This document shows, piece by piece, positions 1 to 6,100 of a stretch of 23,469 bases of DNA. The first letter of the stretch is position 1. Every line of letters begins with the position of its first letter. The notes below the pieces were generated by a model. That model ran no database searches, was not told the DNA's origin, and was given only the letters and a program-made list of their open reading frames with translations. Where the stretch lies: NCBI GenBank assembly GCA_003551405.1, contig PUMO01000153.1:1-23469 (forward strand), read 5' to 3'. Source of the DNA: Mollicutes bacterium (lineage in GTDB: Bacteria > Bacillota_I > Bacilli_A > Izemoplasmatales > Izemoplasmataceae). The position numbers were made by a program, and so were the translations under genes.

Positions 1-719
1 ATAAAGTCTTTTTGACTGGCGTCCAGTACATAATAATCACCGCGCCGCGGTTCCATTTTGTAAGGCACACTTTTTTCAATCATACCTGCAATGCGTGCAT
101 TATGGGTGCCCGCCGCATTAAACACATAACGGGCCTTATACGTCGTTTGGCTGCGCGTGGTTACGTGAAAAAGTTCACCGTCATGCGAGATGGACACCAC
201 TTCTTCATTCAATGCAAACGCTGCGCCATGTCTTTTGGCGTTATTCGCAACAGCGTGCGTAAGTTTGTATGTATCCGCCGTCATGGCACTGGGCATATCA
301 AGCCCGGCAACCAACGATTTGTTCAAATTCTTTTCCTTTTGATGAAGCGCATCATAATCAAGAAAACTTACATCTTCAATCCCGCGCGCTTTGGCTTTGT
401 TTAAATATTCTTTGAGTTTGGGAATGTCGTCATAACTGGACGCAACCATGAGCGCACCGTTTTTATTGACGGGCACACCAAGGCTGCCAGCCACTTGATG
501 ATAAACGGCATTGCCTTCACGAGACAGGCGGCTTTTGAGTTTCCCGCTCTCAGGCGGCGTGACAACGGGTGAGTGAACGAGGGCAGAATTGTGGGTCGTT
601 TGAATTTGTGATAAATCGTTTTCCTTTTCAATCAAAATGGTTGTGCCTTCATAATGAGAGAGTTCACGGGCAAGAAATGTCCCAATGACTCCACCACCAA
701 TAACTAAAAAATCATACAT
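1..719 (-). CDS. FAD-dependent oxidoreductase, glycerol-3-phosphate dehydrogenase-like (3' end outside window)
   Basis: 239 codons are visible and the C-terminus lies beyond position 1. The translation begins MYDFLVIGGGVIGTFLAREL, a Rossmann FAD-binding GxGxxG motif, followed by the acidic end of the second strand (LIEKE). Further on, NAAGTHNARIAGM and PRRGDYYVLD match the DAO-fold family that includes GlpA-type glycerol-3-phosphate dehydrogenases and L-2-hydroxyglutarate oxidases of Bacillota. The likely reaction is FAD-linked oxidation of glycerol 3-phosphate to dihydroxyacetone phosphate, but substrate is not proven by the visible part. The start at 719 has AAAGGATG six bases upstream; an in-frame ATG at 725 has no spacing from it. 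A promoter and a leader hairpin lie upstream. The dihydroxyacetone kinase operon 7 kb away makes a glycerol role plausible (inference). Confidence 0.8.
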   Translation of the reverse strand, partial: MYDFLVIGGGVIGTFLARELSHYEGTTILIEKENDLSQIQTTHNSALVHSPVVTPPESGKLKSRLSREGNAVYHQVAGSLGVPVNKNGALMVASSYDDIPKLKEYLNKAKARGIEDVSFLDYDALHQKEKNLNKSLVAGLDMPSAMTADTYKLTHAVANNAKRHGAAFALNEEVVSISHDGELFHVTTRSQTTYKARYVFNAAGTHNARIAGMIEKSVPYKMEPRRGDYYVLDASQKDF

Positions 720-745
720 ATGCATCATCCTTTCAAAATATAAAA

Positions 746-775
746 AGCGCAAAAACAGCCGTGTGTTTTTGCGCT
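746..775 (-). terminator. leader hairpin with U-run (possible attenuator) of the FAD oxidoreductase gene
   Basis: A perfect 12-bp stem (746-757 with 764-775) and a 6-base loop are followed on the minus strand by TTTTTA. It lies between the predicted start of transcription near 804 and the start codon at 719, so it would stop transcription before the gene. On the plus strand it is not followed by a T-run. The position suggests conditional termination of the minus-strand gene. Confidence 0.65.
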
Positions 776-810
776 CTTGGTCTCTTCTGTGTTCATTAAC
801 TTATATCATT

Positions 811-839
811 ATTATACGTCTTTTACCATTTAACAACAA
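811..839 (-). promoter_or_regulatory. promoter of the FAD oxidoreductase gene
   Basis: On the minus strand TTGTTG (839-834) and TATAAT (816-811) are separated by 17 bases. Transcription would begin near 804, leaving a leader of about 85 bases that contains the hairpin at 746-775. The same pair of hexamers with the same spacing is used for the luciferase-like gene at 6051-6079. Confidence 0.65.
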
Positions 840-851
840 GTCTTTTGCTTT

Positions 852-880
852 TTCACAGGAGATAAAACTTGTGGTAATAT
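852..880 (+). promoter_or_regulatory. promoter of the aldo-keto reductase operon
   Basis: TTCACA (852-857), a 17-base spacer and TAATAT (875-880), preceded by TG one base before the -10 box (extended -10). Transcription would start near 887, so the 5' UTR is only about a dozen bases and consists mostly of the ribosome binding site AGGAGG (887-892). It is divergent from the promoter at 811-839. Confidence 0.6.
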
Positions 881-898
881 ACATTTAGGAGGGATTCG

Positions 899-1708
899 AT
901 GAAATTACATGAAACGTACACATTGAACAATGGTTTAAAAATACCGAAAATTGGTTTTGGAACGGCACCACTCAAAGGGGACGAAGCGTATAACGCAGTA
1001 ATGAATGCCATCAAGGCCGGCTACAGGCACATTGACACCGCGCAAGTTTATGGCAATGAAAGCGATGTGGGACGCGCCATCAAAGATTCAGGCATTCCGC
1101 GTGAAAATCTCTTTATCACGACCAAGCTGGATTCCAGAATCAAAAATTACGATGATGCATTGGATGCCTTTCATGCATCGCTTAAGCGGCTGGGGCTTAC
1201 TTATGTGGATCTTTATTTGATCCATGCGCCATGGCCATTTGATGATATTGGTTCAGTCCACAACGAGGGAAATGTAGCGGTTTGGAAAGCCTTTGAGGAG
1301 CTTTATGAAGAAGGTTACGCCAAGGCGATTGGTGTGTCCAATTTTGATGTGGATGATTTGCAGTTTTTATTGCCGCAAGCAGTATTCCAACCGGCAGTGA
1401 ACCAAATTAAAAGGCACATCGGGTTTCCACAACAGGCAATTGAAACATACTGCAAAAATCACGGCATTTTGGTTGAAGCGTATTCGCCGCTTGGACGCGG
1501 GGCATTTTTTGATGATGCCACAGTGCTTAGTTATGCACAAGAACATGGTGTGCATCCTGCACAAATTGCACTAGCTTATTTGTTACAAAAGGATTTACTC
1601 CCTTTGCCGCGCAGTAAAAACCCTGAACACATTAAAGTCAACGGCACCATTGATTTTACGTTGAGTGATGATGCCATCGATGCGCTTGATCGTTTGCGGT
1701 TTGATTGA
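899..1708 (+). CDS. aldo-keto reductase (first copy)
   Basis: 269 aa, normal length for the AKR5-type family of NADPH-dependent aldehyde and ketone reductases, cytosolic. The N-terminus (TLNNGLKIPKIGFGT) and the signatures GYRHIDTAQVYGNE, YVDLYLIHAPWP and AIGVSNFD are all present. The catalytic tetrad reads Asp46, Tyr51, Lys76 and His109. NADP-binding elements AYSPLGRG and PRSKNPEHI occur near the C-terminus. AGGAGG lies six bases before the ATG. It is the first gene of an operon: its TGA overlaps the ATG at 1708 just before the SRAP gene. A second paralogue is encoded at 20759-21607. The natural substrate cannot be read from the sequence; small aldehydes such as methylglyoxal are possible (inference). 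Confidence 0.92.
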   Translation: MKLHETYTLNNGLKIPKIGFGTAPLKGDEAYNAVMNAIKAGYRHIDTAQVYGNESDVGRAIKDSGIPRENLFITTKLDSRIKNYDDALDAFHASLKRLGLTYVDLYLIHAPWPFDDIGSVHNEGNVAVWKAFEELYEEGYAKAIGVSNFDVDDLQFLLPQAVFQPAVNQIKRHIGFPQQAIETYCKNHGILVEAYSPLGRGAFFDDATVLSYAQEHGVHPAQIALAYLLQKDLLPLPRSKNPEHIKVNGTIDFTLSDDAIDALDRLRFD

Positions 1709-1710
1709 TG

Positions 1711-2367
1711 ATGTGTGGTCGATTCACTCTAAGCGCTGATCAAGCGACGATTGAAACGTATTTAGAAGAGAATTTCAATATCACTTCTCCTGGTTTCCAT
1801 CATGAGCCACGGTATAACATTGCCCCCGCGCAACCCATCATCACGCTCATTGATGATGGCTCTAACTTTCGCGCAGGGAAGTTACTCTGGGGCCATCAAG
1901 GCGGAGCACATTCATCGAAGCCGTTTATTAATGCACGCAGTGAAACCGTCCATGAGAAAAAAACATTCAAACAAAGTTTTCTCACGCGACGCTGCGTGGT
2001 ACTGGCGGACGGGTTTTATGAGTGGGATGCCTCAAAAACACCATTTCACATTCATCCCGGTGGCCACACAATATTTGCGTTTGCGGCCATTTATTCTTCG
2101 CCAAAACTTAGTGAAGGCAGTCAAGTGGCCTTACTCACAAAAGCCAGTGATGGCGATATGGCCACTGTCCATTCTCGCATGCCCATCATGCTTGATATAA
2201 AGGGCGCAAAAGCCTACATGACACGGCATGCATCAATGCGGGAACTCCAAGAAACATTGACCCATACATTAGCACCAAGGCATTTCACACCGGTCCATCC
2301 AATGGTTGGCAATCCAGCCAACGATTCACCGGCCATATTCAGTGTGAATTTATTTAATAATGATTAG
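1711..2367 (+). CDS. SOS response-associated peptidase (SRAP) family, YedK/HMCES-like
   Basis: 218 aa, full-length SRAP domain. In this family Cys2, exposed after Met removal, forms a thiazolidine crosslink with abasic sites in single-stranded DNA and so shields them. Starting at 1711 gives MCGRFTLS with Cys2 in place; the upstream ATG at 1708 would give MMC and spoil it, so 1711 is chosen. Other active-site residues are visible: Asn74 in NARSET, Glu104 in GFYEW and His154 in HSRMP. The ATG at 1708 overlaps the stop of the aldo-keto reductase and there is no strong ribosome binding site, so translation is probably coupled. Its TAG stop lies in the ribosome binding site of the next gene. The family assignment is firm; how this copy is regulated is unknown and no LexA-type box was recognised. 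Confidence 0.93.
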   Translation: MCGRFTLSADQATIETYLEENFNITSPGFHHEPRYNIAPAQPIITLIDDGSNFRAGKLLWGHQGGAHSSKPFINARSETVHEKKTFKQSFLTRRCVVLADGFYEWDASKTPFHIHPGGHTIFAFAAIYSSPKLSEGSQVALLTKASDGDMATVHSRMPIMLDIKGAKAYMTRHASMRELQETLTHTLAPRHFTPVHPMVGNPANDSPAIFSVNLFNND

Positions 2368-2377
2368 GAGGCGGGGG

Positions 2378-2692
2378 ATGCGTTACTATGCAATGATGCT
2401 TTTGAGTGTTTTGCTCATGGTATTAAGTGCGTGTGCACCACAGAAAGACGCCGTTGACATTCACCTACATTCAAATATTTCACACGCTAACTATGCCATT
2501 GAATCATTTCGTTTGCAAGATATCAAACTGAGTGTCACTTTTGATGATGAAACCAGCCGTGATGTCACCTTGACGCCTTCAATGGTTCAAAATGCGCACC
2601 TTAATTTTGTGAATCAACCCGGCAGACACAGCATTCACGTGCATTACATGGGCCATGATGCGATTATAAATGTAGTGCTTTATGAAGCCTAA
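2378..2692 (+). CDS. N-terminal fragment of the split lipoprotein (signal peptide plus Ig-like segment)
   Basis: 104 aa. Residues 1 to about 16 are hydrophobic and end in the lipobox LSAC, predicting lipidation of the cysteine and anchoring outside the membrane. The remainder has alternating beta-strand character (LSVTFDDETSRDVTL, GRHSIHVHYMGHDA), as in bacterial Ig-like domains found at the front of some Bacillota solute-binding proteins. An alternative ATG at 2360 overlaps the preceding gene and lies before the ribosome binding site, so it is rejected. If the stop at 2690 is real, this small lipoprotein would be made alone. Confidence 0.6.
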   Translation: MRYYAMMLLSVLLMVLSACAPQKDAVDIHLHSNISHANYAIESFRLQDIKLSVTFDDETSRDVTLTPSMVQNAHLNFVNQPGRHSIHVHYMGHDAIINVVLYEA

Positions 2693-2776
2693 AAAGACAG
2701 GTGGCCAAACGAACCGGTAACCATTGATTTATGGCATTCACTATGTCCACAAAGCGATGCGTTCATTAAGTCCATT

Positions 2777-3964
2777 ATGGATGATCTGACGCGTAAACAT
2801 GACAACATTGTATTCTCCCAACAACGCTTCGACGATGACCATAGTTTATTTGAGCATAAGGTACATGCTTACATGGACGACGAGCAACTCAATATTGTCA
2901 TTCTTCCCACTCATGAACTCAATGAATTAAATTTGGGACGAATGCTCACACCACTCGATGGGTATGCGTTTCACGACACAATGGAGCTTGATATTAATGA
3001 TTTTAATGCATCGTTTATTGCGTCTAACCGACAATACACAAATAGCCAGCTTTTAAGTGGGCCATTTGCCAAAACAGCGGATATCACGCTTTATGATCAG
3101 GATAGATTTGAAAATAACGATGTGCCCTCACCAGATGAAAAGCTTACTTGGCAAGATATCAAGACGTATGATTCACATATGGATGCGCAAACCATTGACA
3201 AAGGATTCATTAGTGTTAATGACTCTGTGTCCTTGTTTATCAGTGGGCTTAAGCAGCGTAATATCCCTTATATCACAGACACAGGCGATGCGTTTTTTAA
3301 TGCCCCTGAAACACGCACCATGCTCAAGGATTATAAGGCGATGATGGAGAAGGGAACCTTGATGTTTGACACCTCACCATCAAACACTGAGGCACAGAGT
3401 GCCTTCGCAAGCGGCCAAACGGTCTTGACGCAAATACCAAGTCATACCCTTACAAGCAATCTTCCTGACAATGATGACGCCTTTAACGTTGGCGTGCGCC
3501 CTGCAATCCAACACAGCATTTCAAACCCTTCAGTAATGCATCAAGGCTACAACCTTGCAATCTTACAAAACCCTTACAGACCCTCAAACAATCAAGATGC
3601 TGAACTGCGTGTTTCTTGGGAGATTGTCAAAACATTGACATCTACTGAGAATACCAGCATGCTTTCAAAACAAACGGGCACTATCCCCGTGCGTCAATCG
3701 GCTTACGGCCATGCGGATTACCGCACATTTTTAGAAACCAAGGACCATGATCCCTATGCGGCGGTTGGCGCAATTCACCAAAGTCAAAGAGAATGGTTCA
3801 CCCATGAAGAAACATACCGCATTGGCTCTACACCCTCTTTGGTCGTCCGCAAGGAAATCGGTGAGCTTATGCAACGCCTTGAGGATGATGCGCCTGTAAA
3901 AAGCACTTATGAAACCCTCATTGAAGCGTGGAAAAATGAACCCGTCCATCCCCTCATTCCTTAA
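2777..3964 (+). CDS. C-terminal fragment: solute-binding domain without signal peptide
   Basis: The first ATG in the second open stretch is at 2777 and would give 395 aa, but no ribosome binding site precedes it, and 28 in-frame codons of recognisable solute-binding sequence lie between it and the stop at 2690-2692. Family-like segments include GPFAKTADITLYDQDRF (ligand-loop region), LTWQDIKTY, FFNAPETRTMLKDYKAMM and TGTIPVRQSAY. As it stands the domain would have no export signal, so it would not work as an ABC receptor. It ends within an intrinsic terminator. Confidence 0.6.
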   Translation: MDDLTRKHDNIVFSQQRFDDDHSLFEHKVHAYMDDEQLNIVILPTHELNELNLGRMLTPLDGYAFHDTMELDINDFNASFIASNRQYTNSQLLSGPFAKTADITLYDQDRFENNDVPSPDEKLTWQDIKTYDSHMDAQTIDKGFISVNDSVSLFISGLKQRNIPYITDTGDAFFNAPETRTMLKDYKAMMEKGTLMFDTSPSNTEAQSAFASGQTVLTQIPSHTLTSNLPDNDDAFNVGVRPAIQHSISNPSVMHQGYNLAILQNPYRPSNNQDAELRVSWEIVKTLTSTENTSMLSKQTGTIPVRQSAYGHADYRTFLETKDHDPYAAVGAIHQSQREWFTHEETYRIGSTPSLVVRKEIGELMQRLEDDAPVKSTYETLIEAWKNEPVHPLIP

Positions 3965-3980
3965 GAGGGGATGTTTTTTT
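3947..3980 (+). terminator. terminator of the aldo-keto reductase/SRAP/lipoprotein operon
   Basis: A perfect 9-bp stem (3947-3955 with 3965-3973), a 9-base loop and seven T residues (3974-3980). The stop codon of the solute-binding frame (3962-3964) lies in the loop. Confidence 0.9.
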
Positions 3981-3983
3981 GTC

Positions 3984-4015
3984 AAAAGAAAAAGACCTGC
4001 ATGATGCAGGCCTTT
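3984..4015 (-). terminator. terminator of the PASTA/barnase-like lipoprotein gene
   Basis: The stem CCTGCA/TGCAGG with a 3-base loop is extended by AAAG/CTTT across one mismatch, and on the minus strand it is followed by TTCTTTT. It lies just after the stop codon of the gene at 4020 and back to back with the plus-strand terminator at 3947-3980. Confidence 0.75.
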
Positions 4016-4019
4016 ATAC

Positions 4020-5099
4020 TTATTCTCTTGCGTCTCCGTACCAAAGTTCAAACGTATTGTAGTGGTCCGGTGTATAATATACTATACGTTCCTCTGGAGA
4101 GAATACAATGCGGTCGCTTCCGCGGGATGTTCCAGCTGCAATGTTGATATCCGCCATGTAAAACTGTGATGTTTCCGGCATCTGTCCGGCATAGTTGGAG
4201 AAAGTCCAGTAACCAAAGTACGCATCTTCACCGTGTTCATCACGCATATCGCCCATACTGCGCGGGAAGTCATAATCTTCAACGTAATCCGGTGTATAAC
4301 CATAAAGGCTTTGATAATTGGAGACATGCTCTTCATAACGGATGACATAGTTTGGTGGAAGTTTACCGAACGTGCGGATGTAAAGCATGACATCTTCAAG
4401 GTTCGTATAGCGTTCATCTTCATCCAGTGGTGGATGGTCTTCGTTCCCAAAGTGCTGTGTAAAATCTCCACTGTCCAAATCCGAGGTTGAATAAATCAGT
4501 CCATCATCGCTATAAACGAGGTAATCATCACTGAGGCTTCCGCCTTCATAGTTGAGATTCGCCTTATAATAGGTCCGATCACCATTAGGTAAGGCGTCAT
4601 GGTCCCCCGCGTCTTCATAGACGTGACCACCAAGACTGTAACCATCAAAATAGTCCCAAAGGTCATCACTATCAGGATCATAGCCTTCCTCACTCGCTTC
4701 ATCAAGGCTTACGAAATTCTCAGGAAGTTCACCGTAAGCATCAACATAAAGGGCAACATCGTCTTCTGATGTGAATTCACCATCCGGGTCAATTGGGGTT
4801 CTAGGGGCAGGATCGAGTTCATCATCATCTTCAAAATCACTGATTAAAATGTTGAGAACAGTACCTTGTTCAACCTCATCACCATGTGAATAATCCTGAT
4901 AATCAATCACCAAATCCGGTTGACCATACTCGTGATTATAAACAGGAATGGCATAGACTTCAAATCCTAAATCCTGAAGCTCTTCACGCGCTTCATCAAT
5001 ATGCCATGTTCTTACATCGGGGAGTTCTTGGCTACTGTCACATGCTGCGAGTGTGAAACTGGCAGTAAGCAGTACCATCAAGCCTAATAATTTTTTCAT
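4020..5099 (-). CDS. lipoprotein with a PASTA domain and two tandem barnase-like domains (degenerate active sites)
   Basis: 359 aa. Residues 1-19 are a lipoprotein signal peptide ending LAAC (Cys20). About 24-87 form a PASTA-type repeat (ELPDVRTWHIDEAREELQDL to GTVLNILIS), followed by an acidic linker. About 108-218 and 231-354 each align with the barnase fold (secreted guanyl ribonuclease): DVALYVDAYGELPENF, SLGGHVYED, RTYYKANLNYEGG, VYSDDGLIYST in the first; DVMLYIRTFGKLPPNY, ADINIAAG, GSDRIVFS, TPDHYNTF in the second. Against barnase Lys27, Glu73, Arg83, Arg87 and His102, domain 1 has Leu132, Lys179, Leu189, Tyr193 and Leu208; domain 2 has Arg254, Met315, Arg326, Arg330 and His346. The general base is missing from both. 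The start at 5099 has AAGGTGAT upstream; an earlier ATG at 5129 lacks one. It stands alone between terminators; no barstar-like gene was seen. Confidence 0.82.
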   Translation of the reverse strand: MKKLLGLMVLLTASFTLAACDSSQELPDVRTWHIDEAREELQDLGFEVYAIPVYNHEYGQPDLVIDYQDYSHGDEVEQGTVLNILISDFEDDDELDPAPRTPIDPDGEFTSEDDVALYVDAYGELPENFVSLDEASEEGYDPDSDDLWDYFDGYSLGGHVYEDAGDHDALPNGDRTYYKANLNYEGGSLSDDYLVYSDDGLIYSTSDLDSGDFTQHFGNEDHPPLDEDERYTNLEDVMLYIRTFGKLPPNYVIRYEEHVSNYQSLYGYTPDYVEDYDFPRSMGDMRDEHGEDAYFGYWTFSNYAGQMPETSQFYMADINIAAGTSRGSDRIVFSPEERIVYYTPDHYNTFELWYGDARE

Positions 5100-5132
5100 T
5101 TTTATCACCTTTAATTTTTTGAGTATCATTTA

Positions 5133-5161
5133 AAAATAGCACAAACTGTTGTCCTTGACAA
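5133..5161 (-). promoter_or_regulatory. promoter of the PASTA/barnase-like lipoprotein gene
   Basis: On the minus strand TTGTCA (5161-5156), a 17-base spacer and TATTTT (5138-5133) with an extended -10 TG one base before the -10 box. The leader would be about 27 bases. Confidence 0.6.
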
Positions 5162-5172
5162 GGCAATCAGTG

Positions 5173-5188
5173 ATGTAAATATATACAT
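5173..5188. promoter_or_regulatory. inverted repeat upstream of the lipoprotein promoter
   Basis: ATGTA and TACAT flank the AT-only centre AATATA, centred about 22 bases upstream of the -35 box. It could be an operator, but AT-rich palindromes arise easily by chance and no regulator is known for it. Confidence 0.25.
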
Positions 5189-5205
5189 GAAATTTGTGAA
5201 AACTA

Positions 5206-6009
5206 TTATTCTAAAAAACCAACCAAAATTAATTTGAGTTCGCTAGGTTTTTCAAAGATACTGACGTGTCCGCTACCTGGCAACATGACATGCACGGCAT
5301 CTTCAATGGCCGATGTGATAAGCCGTGAAAACTTGGGGGGTTTAAGGGTGTCGTTTTCACCACTTACAACCAAGGTGGGCACATTGATGTTTTTCAGTTC
5401 ATCTGTCATGGTGACGTCCTCCAAAAAGGTATCATAAAGCGTGATCTGGCCGTCAAAATAACTTGAATCCAGGGCCTGCATCGCTTCAATGCGCTTATCT
5501 ATCATGGCCTGGTTTGCGGCTAGAAAATCATCTGAATAAATATCCTTAGACATTCCGCGCATGAATGTTTCCGCATCATACGACGCTGCGAGCGTCTTCC
5601 AGCGTTTGACTTTGTCGATAAGCGAATCATCAAGTTCACTGACTGAGTTGATCACACTGATCGAAGCAATCACGGATGCATCCATTGCGGCCATCTTCAT
5701 TGCAACTTCACCGCCATAAGACGTTCCAATCAAATGCGCCTTGTCTATTTTGAGTGTTTTCAACAGCGCAAATGTATCCATGGCATGGGTTTCAAATGAA
5801 TAGGGTCCCTCTGGTTTGTCGCTCAAGAGCTGGCCTCTGAAATCATGCAACAAGATGTTGTAACCGCGTTTGTAAAAATACTCCGCATACAGTTTCCAGC
5901 TGCTTAAAGAGGCCATGACACCGTTTAAGAACACAATGGTTCCGCGCGGATTTGCTTGGGTTTGATAATCATAATGAAGCGTGACACCGCGCAATGTAAC
6001 TGTAGACAC
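5206..6009 (-). CDS. alpha/beta-fold hydrolase
   Basis: 267 aa, a complete single-domain alpha/beta hydrolase, cytosolic with no signal peptide. The nucleophile elbow GTSYGG gives Ser97; the acid is Asp220 in SGENDTLKPP and the base His248 in GSGHVSIFEKP, completing the triad. The oxyanion-hole region is FLNGVMASLSSW, where the more usual His-Gly is Asn-Gly. The overall pattern resembles 3-oxoadipate enol-lactonase-like and esterase-like members, but the substrate cannot be deduced. The start is GTG at 6009 with AAAGGAA seven bases upstream; the nearby ATG at 6017 is in another frame. The gene is transcribed divergently from the luciferase-like monooxygenase and the two promoters overlap, so they may be controlled together. 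No clear terminator follows. Confidence 0.88.
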   Translation of the reverse strand: MSTVTLRGVTLHYDYQTQANPRGTIVFLNGVMASLSSWKLYAEYFYKRGYNILLHDFRGQLLSDKPEGPYSFETHAMDTFALLKTLKIDKAHLIGTSYGGEVAMKMAAMDASVIASISVINSVSELDDSLIDKVKRWKTLAASYDAETFMRGMSKDIYSDDFLAANQAMIDKRIEAMQALDSSYFDGQITLYDTFLEDVTMTDELKNINVPTLVVSGENDTLKPPKFSRLITSAIEDAVHVMLPGSGHVSIFEKPSELKLILVGFLE

Positions 6010-6040
6010 AAAATCATTCCTTTCTTTTTATTACCTTAAA

Positions 6041-6069
6041 TGTATATTCTTTGTTGGTTCAAATAACAA
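6041..6069 (-). promoter_or_regulatory. promoter of the alpha/beta hydrolase gene
   Basis: On the minus strand TTGTTA (6069-6064), a 17-base spacer and TATACA (6046-6041). It overlaps the plus-strand promoter at 6051-6079, so both polymerases would compete for the same DNA. Confidence 0.5.
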
Positions 6070-6079
6070 AGCGTATAAT
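6051..6079 (+). promoter_or_regulatory. promoter of the luciferase-like monooxygenase gene
   Basis: TTGTTG (6051-6056), a 17-base spacer and a perfect TATAAT (6074-6079). It is shared in opposite direction with the hydrolase promoter at 6041-6069. Confidence 0.65.
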
Positions 6080-6100
6080 AAGATTTGAGGATTGATACTA

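Larger units (their letters stand above)
2378..3964 (+). pseudogene. solute-binding lipoprotein of an ABC importer, split by an in-frame TAA
   Basis: The ATG at 2378 (AGGAGG six bases upstream) starts a lipoprotein signal peptide ending in LSAC, then an Ig-like segment to about codon 104. Codon 105 is TAA (2690-2692). The same frame then continues without a break for 423 more codons, from KDRWPNEPVTIDLWHSL onward, which is a family 1 extracellular solute-binding domain (sugar or glycerol-phosphate type). TIDLWHS is the usual first strand of such mature proteins, and it lies upstream of the first possible restart ATG at 2777, so the second part cannot be a free-standing intact gene. One substitution (for example GAA to TAA) would explain the break. 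A sequencing error is the main alternative. No permease or ATPase gene is nearby. Confidence 0.7.

Noticed and set aside
685..888. Small plus-strand open frame between the FAD oxidoreductase and the aldo-keto reductase
   Set aside because: It crosses the minus-strand start codon, the hairpin and both promoters, and has no ribosome binding site or recognisable protein pattern.
2777..2779. Independent translation start for the solute-binding domain
   Set aside because: No ribosome binding site precedes this ATG, and it would drop the first strand of the domain and any export signal; it is listed only as a fragment.
4082..4705. Open frames in other registers of the PASTA/barnase-like gene
   Set aside because: They are shadows caused by the Asp/Glu/Tyr-rich coding frame; they have no ribosome binding sites and no domain pattern.
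4446..4778. Calling the lipoprotein an active secreted ribonuclease toxin
   Set aside because: The first barnase-like domain lacks all five catalytic positions and the second lacks the general base; there is also no inhibitor gene next to it.
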